Below, piece after piece: positions 18,962 through 27,350 of a stretch of DNA of 64,000 nt. The stretch is from an uncultured Erysipelotrichaceae bacterium (lineage in GTDB: Bacteria; Bacillota_I; Bacilli_A; Erysipelotrichales; Erysipelotrichaceae), in the NCBI GenBank assembly GCA_947167125.1, contig CAMVGT010000001.1, positions 141,089-205,088 on the forward strand. The letters are read 5' to 3'. The notes below the pieces were generated by a model. It was given only the letters and a program-made list of their open reading frames with translations, did no database searches and was not told where the DNA came from. Position numbers and translations under genes: made by a program. Numbering within the stretch: position 1 is the first letter of the stretch; each line of letters starts with the position of its first letter.

Positions 18962-19416
18962 TGTTGTTTTCTCCCCTGCATTCATTTCAGAATGCAATTT
19001 TCCTTTCTATCCGTTTTCCCACGGATTTATAACTGTTTTTATTTTAGCAGAGGATTCAGAAACAAGAACAGTGTTTGCGGGAAACTTCATGCATTTAGGG
19101 CCATTTTTTTGAAACGTTTCATCAGATTTTCACATTTCTGTTTTCTCCATATGATCCCCCGGCCATACCGGGCATTCTTCCTTCCGTTCCTTCCATAAAA
19201 AAATAACGTTTTCTGCCATGATTCTGATACACATAACAAACCTTTATCATCATTTTCCGTTCAGGTACATGAATTTATGCAAATCAGTAGTAAAATGAAT
19301 TCATTGAAACCGGTAAGGGAAATACATCCCATGGCAGATCATATGCCCCAGTATCGCAGAAATACTATTTACGCGGTTTGTTTTTCCCTGTATCCGGAAA
19401 TAAGGAGGATAGTATC
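18962..19416. promoter_or_regulatory. Divergent promoter region with LacI-type operator
   Basis: 455 nt without a gene between fructokinase and PTS genes. It holds TGAAACGTTTCA at 19110-19121, a perfect 12-bp palindrome of the type bound by LacI/GalR-family sugar repressors. No BglG-type antiterminator sequence was seen. No repressor gene lies in the window, so the regulator must be elsewhere. Exact promoters could not be assigned. Confidence 0.5.
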
Positions 19417-21273
19417 ATGGCACTCAATTACAGAAAGTGCGCGGAAGAGATCTTCGCGACTCTCGGCGGCAAAGAAAATGTCGCCTCCGCTGCACATTGC
19501 GCCACACGTCTGCGTCTTGCGATCGTGGACAACAGCAAAGTTGATCTGAAAACTCTGGAGAACGTCGAAGGGGTACAGGGCGTTTTCTCAAATGCAGGTC
19601 AGCTGCAGATCATCATCGGCACCGGAACAGTAAACAAAGTATTCGATGAATTCATTGATGTTTCCGGCGTCGCGGCAGGCTCCAAGGACGATGTCAAGGC
19701 AGCCGCTGCCGCAAACATGCCCTGGTGGAAGCGTCTTGTCAAAACACTGGGCGATGTCTTCGTCCCGATTCTTCCCGCAATCGTCGCTGCAGGTCTGATG
19801 ATGGGCCTTGTCGAAGCGCTCGGAAACGCGATTCCCGCATTCAAGGGTTCGGACTGGTTCGGATTCCTGGATATGGCCGCAAATACAGCCTTTGCGTATC
19901 TGCCGGTTCTTGTCGCAATCTCTTCCGCCAAAGTCTTCGGCGCAAATGAATTCCTCGGCGCGGTCATGGGCCTGATGATGGTTCATTCCGCTCTCACCAA
20001 CGGCTGGAACGCAGCTGCAGGTTTTGAAAAATGGTATCTGTTCGGAGACGGAATCAAAATCGGCGGCTATGTATTAGGCCAGATCAACCAGCTGGGCTAT
20101 CAGGGCCATGTCATCCCGGTTGTCATCTCCATCTGGCTGATGGCGAAGATCGAAAAGAAACTGCACAGCGTTGTTCCTGAAGTCATTGACCTCTTTGTCA
20201 CACCGCTCTGCACAGTTCTGTTAACCGCACTTGCGACATTCATGGTCATCGGCCCGATCTTCTCCGGACTTGAAACAATCGTTCTCAATGCGGCTACCGC
20301 TCTTGTCGCAAATCCGATCGGTGCATGCATTATGGGTGCTCTTTATCCGGTGACCGTTGTCATGGGTCTGCACCATATGTACAACACGATCGAACTCGGT
20401 ATGCTGGGTGCTTATGAAGGAGCGCTCAACACCTGGATGCCGATCGCTTCCGCTGCCAACTTCGCACAGTTCGGCGCCTGTCTTGCGGTTGGTCTCAAGA
20501 CCAGAAACTCCAAGACAAAGCAGGTTGCGATTCCTTCCGCCCTCTCCGCTTCCCTCGGTATCACCGAGCCGGCGATCTTCGGTGTCAACCTTCGTCTGAT
20601 GAAGCCGTTTATCTTCGCGGCTGCCGGCGGCGCGGTCGGCGCCCTGTTCGGTGCGATCTTCAAGATCGGTGCTGTTTCCAACGGCGTTACCGGTATTCCG
20701 GGCTACCTGATTGCGAAAAACCCTGCCGGCTATACAATCGTTCTGTTAATCTCCGCAGGCATTGCCTTCGCTTTGACATGGATTTTATGGAAAGAAGATC
20801 CGGATGAAGCGGACCGCCCTGCAGCTGTTGAAACAGTTCCCAATGAAACAGCGATCACAACTGAAAAAGGAACTGTCATTCAGCCGGTTGCCGGAACAAT
20901 CATTCCCGCTTCACAGATTGCCGATCCGATGTTTGCGGCAGAAACCATGGGTCCTTCCATCGGAATTGTGCCGACCGGTGAGACCGTCTATGCGCCGTTT
21001 GACGGAAAAGTCACAATGCTGTTTCCGACAAAGCACGCAGTCGGCATCACCTCGGATACAGGAATTGAAGTACTGATCCATGTCGGCATCGATACCGTTG
21101 CGATGAACGGAACCGGATTTGAAGCATATGTCGAGCCGGATCAGGAAATCAAAGCCGGCGATAAGCTTCTGCATTTCGACCGCAATGAAATCAAGAATGC
21201 CGGCCATCCGGATACCGTTATTGTGGTAATCACAAACGGTGCCGACTTCACCGACATCAAAAAAGCCGCATAA
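19417..21273 (+). CDS. scrA: PTS transporter IIBCA, sucrose/beta-glucoside type
   Basis: A 618-residue three-domain permease. AAGGAGG precedes the ATG. EIIB (residues 1-90) has the phosphocysteine in AAHCATRLRL (Cys 28). EIIC (about 105-460) has many membrane segments and the conserved ITEPAIFGVNLRL. EIIA (about 490-610) has the phosphohistidine in EVLIHVGIDTV. It imports and phosphorylates a glucoside. The partner fructokinase, transcribed divergently, and the EIIC sequence favour sucrose over other beta-glucosides. A sucrose-6-phosphate hydrolase is not in the window, and a GH32-like protein at 62092 is predicted to be extracellular. Confidence 0.85.
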   Translation: MALNYRKCAEEIFATLGGKENVASAAHCATRLRLAIVDNSKVDLKTLENVEGVQGVFSNAGQLQIIIGTGTVNKVFDEFIDVSGVAAGSKDDVKAAAAANMPWWKRLVKTLGDVFVPILPAIVAAGLMMGLVEALGNAIPAFKGSDWFGFLDMAANTAFAYLPVLVAISSAKVFGANEFLGAVMGLMMVHSALTNGWNAAAGFEKWYLFGDGIKIGGYVLGQINQLGYQGHVIPVVISIWLMAKIEKKLHSVVPEVIDLFVTPLCTVLLTALATFMVIGPIFSGLETIVLNAATALVANPIGACIMGALYPVTVVMGLHHMYNTIELGMLGAYEGALNTWMPIASAANFAQFGACLAVGLKTRNSKTKQVAIPSALSASLGITEPAIFGVNLRLMKPFIFAAAGGAVGALFGAIFKIGAVSNGVTGIPGYLIAKNPAGYTIVLLISAGIAFALTWILWKEDPDEADRPAAVETVPNETAITTEKGTVIQPVAGTIIPASQIADPMFAAETMGPSIGIVPTGETVYAPFDGKVTMLFPTKHAVGITSDTGIEVLIHVGIDTVAMNGTGFEAYVEPDQEIKAGDKLLHFDRNEIKNAGHPDTVIVVITNGADFTDIKKAA

Positions 21274-21290
21274 ACACAGCATTCAGTAAA

Positions 21291-21320
21291 GGAGACGCCA
21301 AGCCGGCGTCTCCTGTTTTT
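21291..21320 (+). terminator. Terminator after the PTS gene
   Basis: GGAGACGCC and GGCGTCTCC form a perfect nine-pair hairpin followed by TGTTTTT. Confidence 0.85.
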
Positions 21321-21930
21321 ATTCTTTCGGTTCAGATGGCTGAGCCTGTTCCGCCGCAGCTTTCTTCGCTGCCGCGTTTTTGTCCGTAATCTCGTAGATG
21401 TTTTTCAGAAGCAGCTGCTGTGCCTTTGGTGTGAAAGTCAGACGGATGTAGGCTTCATTCTTCTGGTTCACTGCCGCTGCCGCAAGAATTCCGTTTTCTT
21501 TTCCCTTTTCAGTCGGAGTCTTGGCAATTCTGCCGAGATATTCAATTTCCTGCAGATAGCCTTCCTGTATCAGCCATGCGTTGATATCCTGCGGACGCGG
21601 GCGGCTCATAGCAGGGTTGTTTGTCAGATCGCCGAGTTTTGCGCAGAAGCCGCTGGCTGTCAGCGGTTCTTCCGAATAGGTATAATTCTTCAGCTGCTCC
21701 CTTGTGATTCCGAAGGGAAGGCTGTTCTTCACCACAACAACCGGATTCAGCTGTTCATAGCGGTATTTCTTCAGAATCTGTTCCACATATTCAAGATAGG
21801 TATGAATCTTTTCCTGATTCACAACATCATTCGGGGAAACTTTACGGTTATCCAGAGGATTGACTCCTCTTGCAAGAGAAGATGTATAAGCAATTGCTCT
21901 GTCCAGTATTTTCAGTTCTTTTTCATTCAT
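21319..21930 (-). CDS. Hypothetical protein, helical with charged C-terminal tail
   Basis: 203 residues, start chosen at 21930 with GAGG upstream. The N-terminal part is helical (MNEKELKILDRAI). The middle has a winged-helix-like stretch (PQDINAWLIQEGYLQE, then KTPTEKGKENGI) recalling DNA-binding parts of antirepressor-type proteins, but this is weak. The last 25 residues are Ala/Lys/Glu-rich and probably disordered. No signal peptide. Monocistronic and convergent with the PTS gene. Confidence 0.65.
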   Translation of the reverse strand: MNEKELKILDRAIAYTSSLARGVNPLDNRKVSPNDVVNQEKIHTYLEYVEQILKKYRYEQLNPVVVVKNSLPFGITREQLKNYTYSEEPLTASGFCAKLGDLTNNPAMSRPRPQDINAWLIQEGYLQEIEYLGRIAKTPTEKGKENGILAAAAVNQKNEAYIRLTFTPKAQQLLLKNIYEITDKNAAAKKAAAEQAQPSEPKE

Positions 21931-22050
21931 GATCAAAACCTCGTCTCCATCATATCATGTGAAAGATTGTTCCGATATAATAATGGAGGAATGAATTTTC
22001 CGAAAAGTGCTTCTTCCCTGAAAAGAAGGCACAGAAACAGGAGTATGCAT

Positions 22051-22917
22051 ATGCGCGCAGATTATCATTTACATTGTGAATTTTCCGATGATTCAAGGGA
22101 AAGAATGGAAAACCAGATCGAAAGAGCGATTGAACTCGGTCTTGATGAGATCTGTTTCACCGATCACGTCGACTACGGCATCAAAAAGGACTGGTCGGAC
22201 GGCAATATCGTCTGGAGAGGCGGAGACGGCGTCGGAACAGCAAAGGATCAGATGGATCCCTGTGCCAACGTCAATTATCCGGAATACTTTTCCAAGATCG
22301 ACCGGATGAGAGAAACCTATAGAGGACAGCTCGTGATTAAAAAAGGCCTGGAATTCGGCATCCAGACAATCACGGCAGACCAGTTCCGGAAACTCTATGA
22401 CACATGGAAGAATGAACTGGATTTTGTCCTGCTGTCCATGCACCAGGTAAACAATCTGGAATTCTGGACACAGGATTTCCAGAGAGGAAAGACACAGAAG
22501 GAATATAACGAAGAGTATTACCGGGAAATCTATAACGTCCAGCAGATTTTCAAAGACTATTCCGTTCTTGCCCATCTTGATCTGATTGTACGTTATGACG
22601 AAAACGGTATTTATCCGTTCGAAAATGTCAGAGACATGGTGGCCGAAATCCTGAAACAGGCAATCAAAGACGGCAAAGGCATTGAACTGAATACTTCCAG
22701 CTGGAAATACAGACTCACCGACACCCAGCCTTCCCGCGCCATCTTAAAGCTTTACAAAGATCTCGGCGGAAAGGTCCTGACCATCGGCTCCGATGCCCAT
22801 AACGCAAATATGCTCGCCGACCATATGGAGGATGCCGTTCAGATTCTCAGAGATGAAATCGGATTTACGGAATTCTGCACATTCGACCATATGAAACCAA
22901 CCTTCCACAGTTTTTAA
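22051..22917 (+). CDS. PHP-family phosphatase, histidinol-phosphatase type
   Basis: 288 residues. It begins MRADYHLHCEFSDDS, the metal-binding HxH motif of PHP phosphoesterases, with further ligands in ICFTDHVDYG, KKGLEFG, LLSMHQV, VLAHLDLI and IGSDAHN. This set matches the Firmicutes histidinol-phosphatase family, which makes histidinol. No other his gene is nearby, so the substrate is a family-based guess. AGGAG lies 7 nt before the chosen ATG. An in-frame ATG at 21991 with GGAGG, close behind TATAAT at 21976, could add 20 residues. Confidence 0.8.
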   Translation: MRADYHLHCEFSDDSRERMENQIERAIELGLDEICFTDHVDYGIKKDWSDGNIVWRGGDGVGTAKDQMDPCANVNYPEYFSKIDRMRETYRGQLVIKKGLEFGIQTITADQFRKLYDTWKNELDFVLLSMHQVNNLEFWTQDFQRGKTQKEYNEEYYREIYNVQQIFKDYSVLAHLDLIVRYDENGIYPFENVRDMVAEILKQAIKDGKGIELNTSSWKYRLTDTQPSRAILKLYKDLGGKVLTIGSDAHNANMLADHMEDAVQILRDEIGFTEFCTFDHMKPTFHSF

Positions 22918-22939
22918 ACAGAATGAGAAACAAATATCC

Positions 22940-23518
22940 ATGAATGAAATCGAAAAAATGAAAGCCGGCATGTGGTACGATGCCAATTACAATCCCGAAA
23001 TCGGTGAAATGCGCATGCGCGGAATGTCCCTCTGCACAAAACTGAATATGACCGATCCGATGGACATAGAGAAAATGTATGCAGTCATTGAAGAACTGCT
23101 CGGCTATGTACCGGAAAATTTCGCCCTTGTCCCGCCGTTTACATGTGATTACGGTCCGAATATCAAACTCGGAAAATATGTCTTCATCAATGCGAACTGC
23201 TACCTGATGGATGGCGGCGGAATTGAAATCGGCGACCATTGCTTTATCGGTCCTTACTGCGGATTCTATACAGCAGCCCATCCCCTGCAGTACAAATACC
23301 GCAATCAGGGTCTTGAAAAAGCATTGCCGATCAAAGTCGGAGACAACTGCTGGTTCGGTGCCAATGTCAGTGTCATGCCCGGTGTCACGATCGGAAGCGG
23401 ATGCGTGATCGCGGCCGGTGCCGTTGTCACAAAAGACATTCCCGATAACAGTCTTGCGGCAGGCATTCCGGCAAAAGTTGTACGGACAATCGATCAGAAC
23501 GCGCCTCTGGAAGAATAA
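22940..23518 (+). CDS. Maltose/galactoside O-acetyltransferase family protein
   Basis: 192 residues. An N-terminal helical Mac domain (EKMKAGMWYDANYNPEI) is followed by left-handed beta-helix hexapeptide repeats (IKLGKYVFINANC, IEIGDHCFIGP, VTIGSGCVIAAGAVV). The catalytic His is in YTAAHPLQ (about residue 113). It acetylates sugar hydroxyls with acetyl-CoA; the natural acceptor is unknown. It follows the PHP gene by 22 nt and is likely cotranscribed. Confidence 0.88.
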   Translation: MNEIEKMKAGMWYDANYNPEIGEMRMRGMSLCTKLNMTDPMDIEKMYAVIEELLGYVPENFALVPPFTCDYGPNIKLGKYVFINANCYLMDGGGIEIGDHCFIGPYCGFYTAAHPLQYKYRNQGLEKALPIKVGDNCWFGANVSVMPGVTIGSGCVIAAGAVVTKDIPDNSLAAGIPAKVVRTIDQNAPLEE

Positions 23519-23543
23519 AACAGGAGACATCTGTCTCCTGTGT
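23519..23543 (-). terminator. Terminator between acetyltransferase and LysR genes
   Basis: An ACAGGAGACA/TGTCTCCTGT hairpin. The minus strand has TTTTATT after it, serving the LysR gene; it probably also helps end the plus-strand transcript. Confidence 0.7.
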
Positions 23544-23547
23544 GTGA

Positions 23548-24510
23548 TTACAGCTGCTTTGCGGCTGTTTTCTTTTTCTTTCTTCCTTTTTCAACTGTGG
23601 AAAGATATTTCTGCAGTTCTTCGATATACATTTCACCGACTTCGGAAAGAATACTGTTTTTATGGGTGATATATCCGATCTCCATATAGCTGTTGGGATT
23701 GTCATCATCTTCTTTATAAGGAATCGCGATATAGTCATCGCCGTTGAGTTCTTCGCAGATGATGCCGGAACATAAGGTATAGCCGTTGAGTCCGACCATC
23801 AGGTTCAGCATGGTTGCCCGGTCATTGGCTTTGATGATTCTCGGATATTCGTTGGTGCTGAGAATTTCTTCCGCAAAATAGAACGATGTGCTGTCTCCCT
23901 GGTCAAACTGCAGACACGGATATTCCTGCAGCTGGGAAAGGCGGATGGATTTTCTTTTTGCGAGCGGATGATCCTTATAAATATATACATATGCCTGGCA
24001 GTCAATCAGATGATGGAATTCAAGATTGTTTGTGCGCAGCAGCTTATTGATCGCGGAGCGGTTGAAATCCGAAAGATACAGAATACCGATTTCGCTGCGG
24101 GCTGAAGCTGCGTCATCAATGACTTCCCTGGTTCTTTCCTCCATGATCGCGAATTCATATTCGGTGGTGTCAAACTTCTTGACCATTTCGACAAACGCCT
24201 TGATCGCAAAGGAATAATGCTGGGTGGATACCCCAAACTTCTTGCGGATCTTTTCGCTTCCCGAATACCTGTCCTGCAGCTGTTCGTATTGGGAATAGAC
24301 CTGCCTTGCATAAAGGAGAAATTCCTTTCCGTCATTGGTCAGTGTCACTCCCCTTCCGGTCCGGTTGAAAATCTGAATGCCAACCGACTTTTCCAGTTCC
24401 TGGATGGCGCTGGTCAGAGAAGGCTGGGAAATATAAAGCTTTTCGGCAGCTTTGTTTATAGAGCCTGTTTCCGAAATCACGATTGCGTAATAAATCTGCT
24501 GAATTGTCAT
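23548..24510 (-). CDS. LysR-family transcriptional regulator
   Basis: 320 residues. The start at 24510 has GGAGG 8 nt upstream, giving the usual MTIQQIYYAIVISETGSINKAAEKLYISQPSLTSAIQELEK winged-helix region, then a type 2 periplasmic-fold effector domain and a lysine-rich tail. It is divergent from metA, so metA or sulfur metabolism is the likely target. The effector is unknown. In 24597-24625 the sequence TTAAACC...GGTTAA is a loose inverted repeat that could be its site. Confidence 0.85.
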   Translation of the reverse strand: MTIQQIYYAIVISETGSINKAAEKLYISQPSLTSAIQELEKSVGIQIFNRTGRGVTLTNDGKEFLLYARQVYSQYEQLQDRYSGSEKIRKKFGVSTQHYSFAIKAFVEMVKKFDTTEYEFAIMEERTREVIDDAASARSEIGILYLSDFNRSAINKLLRTNNLEFHHLIDCQAYVYIYKDHPLAKRKSIRLSQLQEYPCLQFDQGDSTSFYFAEEILSTNEYPRIIKANDRATMLNLMVGLNGYTLCSGIICEELNGDDYIAIPYKEDDDNPNSYMEIGYITHKNSILSEVGEMYIEELQKYLSTVEKGRKKKKTAAKQL

Positions 24511-24687
24511 ACCTGCATCCTCCCGCATACATGCCATTTCTGCATGTCACCATTCTGAATGACCTGTCCGTTTTGAACAAGATGTTCCTGTTATATATTA
24601 AACCTATACCCGGTTATCGGTTAATCCACTTGCCCCGAAATGCTTTTCCGGCGCATTTTCCGCTACAATATCCTTTGTACGATCCGT

Positions 24688-24716
24688 TTGATTTTACATG
24701 CATCAACATTTAATAT
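24688..24716 (+). promoter_or_regulatory. Promoter of the met operon
   Basis: TTGATT, 17 nt, TAATAT, with transcription expected near 24723, giving a leader of about 170 nt before metA. Confidence 0.65.
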
Positions 24717-24742
24717 AGTTGGTAACACGCAAGAGGAATAAG

Positions 24743-24826
24743 ATGGAAAAAACAGCGTTCAGACAAAACCGAATGTGCATCCCGGAAATTCATGCCGGCA
24801 TCCTTTTGTATGTTTATGACTGTTAA
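24743..24826 (+). CDS. Candidate leader peptide upstream of metA (27 aa)
   Basis: AGAGGAATAAG precedes an ATG opening a 27-codon frame that starts MEKTAFRQNRMC and ends with Asp-Cys-stop. Adjacent Met and Cys codons occur at 24773-24778. Fifteen nt after the stop begins a strong intrinsic terminator that lies before metA. The stretch CATGCCGGCATC (24791-24802), just after the Met-Cys codons, is complementary at 11 of 12 positions to GATGCCGACATG (24846-24857) in the terminator, which would give an antiterminator. Both segments are nearly palindromic, so chance complementarity is possible. Confidence 0.5.
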   Translation: MEKTAFRQNRMCIPEIHAGILLYVYDC

Positions 24827-24841
24827 ATGAAAGTGAACATA

Positions 24842-24873
24842 CCCTGATGCCGACATGCATCAGGGATGTTTTT
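24842..24873 (+). terminator. metA attenuator terminator
   Basis: CCCTGATGC and GCATCAGGG form a perfect nine-pair hairpin followed by ATGTTTTT, placed 18 nt before the metA start and after its promoter. It therefore acts as an attenuator. Confidence 0.8.
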
Positions 24874-24890
24874 GAAAGGAGACCGTATTT

Positions 24891-25859
24891 ATGCCGATCA
24901 GAATCCCGAATGAACTTCCAGCAGCCGATGTTCTTGAATCCGAGAATATCTTTGTCATGCGTGAAACCAGAGCCGAAAGCCAGCAGATCAGACCGCTGCG
25001 GATTCTTGTACTGAATCTTATGCCGTTAAAGATTGTCACTGAAACACAGCTGGCAAGGTTACTGGGAAATACACCTCTGCAGGTGGAAATGGAACTGCTG
25101 ACCATCAGCGGCAGACAGCCCAAGCACACGCCGATTGAACATATGGTCGCTTTCTACCAGACCTTTGATGAAGTCAGAGACAGAAATTATGACGGCATGG
25201 TTATCACCGGAGCGCCGGTGGAGCACCTTCCTTTTGAAGAAGTGGACTATTGGGATGAACTGTGCGAAATCATGGAATGGTCTACCACCCATGTCCACAG
25301 CACCTTCCACATCTGCTGGGGAGCCCAGGCAGCCCTGTATTATCACTATGGAATTGAAAAGATTCCTCTGGATGAAAAGATGTTCGGGGTATTCCCGCAT
25401 AAGGTCACACATAAAGGATCCATCCTTTTCAGAGGATTTGATGATACCTTCATGGTTCCTCATTCCCGCCATACAGCAATCAGACGTGAAGATATCGTCA
25501 ATACACCGGAGCTGAAAATCCTTGCCGAAAGCGAACAGGCAGGCGTCTATGCCGTTTCAACTGACGGCGGACGGCAGATCTTCATCACCGGCCATTCCGA
25601 ATACGATCCCGATACCCTGGAAAAAGAATATCTCCGCGACAAAAATGCCGGACTTCCGATTCATGTGCCGTACAACTACTATCCCGATGACGATGATACA
25701 AAAGAGCCTGTATGCACATGGAGATCCAGCGCCAACCTGCTTTATTCCAACTGGCTGAATTACTTCGTCTATCAGGAAACACCGTATGATCTGAAAGAAC
25801 TGAAAGAATTCAATGCCCGCAGAAAGGCAGGAAAGGCAAAAGCAAATGAAAATCACTGA
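24891..25859 (+). CDS. metA: Homoserine O-acyltransferase (MetA), acetyl-CoA type predicted
   Basis: 322 residues. It activates homoserine in methionine synthesis. The catalytic Cys is in [15 protein letters not shown] (about residue 142) and the His and Glu in ITGHSEYD (about 235). In characterised MetA enzymes residue 111 helps set acyl donor choice: Gly for succinyl-CoA, Glu for acetyl-CoA. Here position 111 is Glu ([12 protein letters not shown]), so homoserine acetyltransferase activity is predicted. AAAGGAG lies 9 nt before the ATG. First gene of metA-metF-activation protein-metH. Confidence 0.94.
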   Translation: MPIRIPNELPAADVLESENIFVMRETRAESQQIRPLRILVLNLMPLKIVTETQLARLLGNTPLQVEMELLTISGRQPKHTPIEHMVAFYQTFDEVRDRNYDGMVITGAPVEHLPFEEVDYWDELCEIMEWSTTHVHSTFHICWGAQAALYYHYGIEKIPLDEKMFGVFPHKVTHKGSILFRGFDDTFMVPHSRHTAIRREDIVNTPELKILAESEQAGVYAVSTDGGRQIFITGHSEYDPDTLEKEYLRDKNAGLPIHVPYNYYPDDDDTKEPVCTWRSSANLLYSNWLNYFVYQETPYDLKELKEFNARRKAGKAKANENH

Positions 25860-26706
25860 CCTTCTGAATGAAGACAGAATCACCCTCTCCTTTGAAGTAT
25901 TCCCGCCCAAGAAAGCGGAAAAGTTTGAAGCTGTTAAAAACGCGGCTGAAGCGATTGCGGATCTGCATCCCAGCTTCATGAGCGTCACTTATGGTGCAGG
26001 CGGCAGCACTGCCGGATTTACTGCAGAGTTGGCAGCCGATCTGAAAAAAGAGACGGGCGTCACCGTTCTGCCCCATCTGACCTGTGTCGGATCATCCAGA
26101 GAACATGCGGACAGAATGATTGATCAGTATGTGCGTGAAGAGATCGAAAACATCATGGTACTGCGCGGCGATATGCCTAATGGCGGTGAAATCGAAACCG
26201 ACTTCACCCATGCCAGCGATCTGATTGCCTATATCAAAAGCAGAAGCGATGTATGCATCGGAGGAGCCTGCTATCCGGAAGGCCATCCCGAAAGCTACAA
26301 CAAGAACGACGATCTCAAAGGTCTCAAAGCCAAGGTTGACGCCGGATGCGATTTTCTGACCACCCAGATGTTTTTTGACAACAACATTTTCTATAACTTC
26401 CTCTACAGAGCCGGCAGGGCCGGAATCAATGTCCCGATTCTCGCCGGCATCATGCCGATCACAAACGCGAAGCAGCTCGACCGCAGTGTCGCCCTTTCCG
26501 GAACCAATGTACCGGAACGCTTCCGCGCCATTGTCGATACATTCAAGGATAACCCTTCCGCAATGAAACAGGCCGGCATTGTCTATGCCTCAGAGCAGAT
26601 CATCGATCTGATCGCCAACGGCGTGAAGAATATTCATGTTTATTCCATGAATAAGTCGGATGTGGCTGCAGGCATCATGAACAACCTTTCGGAAATTCTC
26701 AAATGA
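25846..26706 (+). CDS. metF: 5,10-methylenetetrahydrofolate reductase
   Basis: 286 residues. It makes methyl-THF for MetH, using FAD. Family features are FEVFPPK near residue 15, [24 protein letters not shown], and TTQMFFDN near 172. The start overlaps the metA end by 14 nt, with AGGAAAGG upstream. No C-terminal extra domain. Confidence 0.95.
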   Translation: MKITDLLNEDRITLSFEVFPPKKAEKFEAVKNAAEAIADLHPSFMSVTYGAGGSTAGFTAELAADLKKETGVTVLPHLTCVGSSREHADRMIDQYVREEIENIMVLRGDMPNGGEIETDFTHASDLIAYIKSRSDVCIGGACYPEGHPESYNKNDDLKGLKAKVDAGCDFLTTQMFFDNNIFYNFLYRAGRAGINVPILAGIMPITNAKQLDRSVALSGTNVPERFRAIVDTFKDNPSAMKQAGIVYASEQIIDLIANGVKNIHVYSMNKSDVAAGIMNNLSEILK

Positions 26707-27350
26707 ATATCAGCAGAAAAGAAATCAGACGCTATCTTGGAATGAAGCGGGACAGTGAAGCGATGAATGAGCTCATTGAAGAATGTGTCGCGCTTCTGGA
26801 AAAAGCAGCAGTGCCGCGCCATATTTATGTCCGCCTTCCGTTATCATGGAAAGACGGTTTTCCGGTGATTGATTCCGAAGTCATCGAAAGCAGAAATCTT
26901 GCCAAAAATCTGGAAGGCTGTTCTGAGATTGTGATCATGGCATGCACGCTGGGAGCGGAAGTGGACAGACTGATCGCAAAATACAATGTCATCTCCATGG
27001 CCCATGCGGCAGTCCTGCAGGCTGCAGGCGCGGCGATGATTGAAGAAGTATGCGATGAAGTCAATGAAGAAATCCGCAGGAATGCAGAAGAAAACGGTTT
27101 TTACTGCCATCCCCGCTTTTCACCGGGCTACGGGGATCTCAAACTGGAAACACAGAAGCTGATTTTCTCATTGATCAACCTGCCGAAGGAAATCGGCTTA
27201 ACCCTCAATGAAAGTATGTTAATGACACCGTTCAAATCCGTCACTGCCTTCATCGGTCTTTCAAAGGAAAAGCAGGATGAAAGTGACAGGAACTGCGATG
27301 CGTGCGATATGTCACCGACATGTGAATACCGCCAACAGGAGGACATATGA
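26703..27350 (+). CDS. Stand-alone MetH activation-domain protein
   Basis: 215 residues. It resembles the C-terminal AdoMet-binding reactivation domain of methionine synthase, including the RFSPGYGDLKLE motif (about residue 138) that contacts AdoMet and the cofactor. The neighbouring MetH lacks this domain, so this protein probably restores MetH after cob(II)alamin forms. The C-terminus has CDACDMSPTC, possibly a metal or redox site. It overlaps metF and metH by 4 nt each, showing tight coupling. Confidence 0.85.
   Translation: MNISRKEIRRYLGMKRDSEAMNELIEECVALLEKAAVPRHIYVRLPLSWKDGFPVIDSEVIESRNLAKNLEGCSEIVIMACTLGAEVDRLIAKYNVISMAHAAVLQAAGAAMIEEVCDEVNEEIRRNAEENGFYCHPRFSPGYGDLKLETQKLIFSLINLPKEIGLTLNESMLMTPFKSVTAFIGLSKEKQDESDRNCDACDMSPTCEYRQQEDI

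Noticed and set aside
18962..19416. BglG/LicT-type antiterminator before the PTS gene
   Set aside because: No ribonucleic antiterminator sequence overlapping a terminator was found; a LacI-type palindrome is present instead.
24717..24890. SAM riboswitch or T-box before metA
   Set aside because: Neither the S-box core nor a T-box sequence is present; only the leader ORF and terminator are seen.
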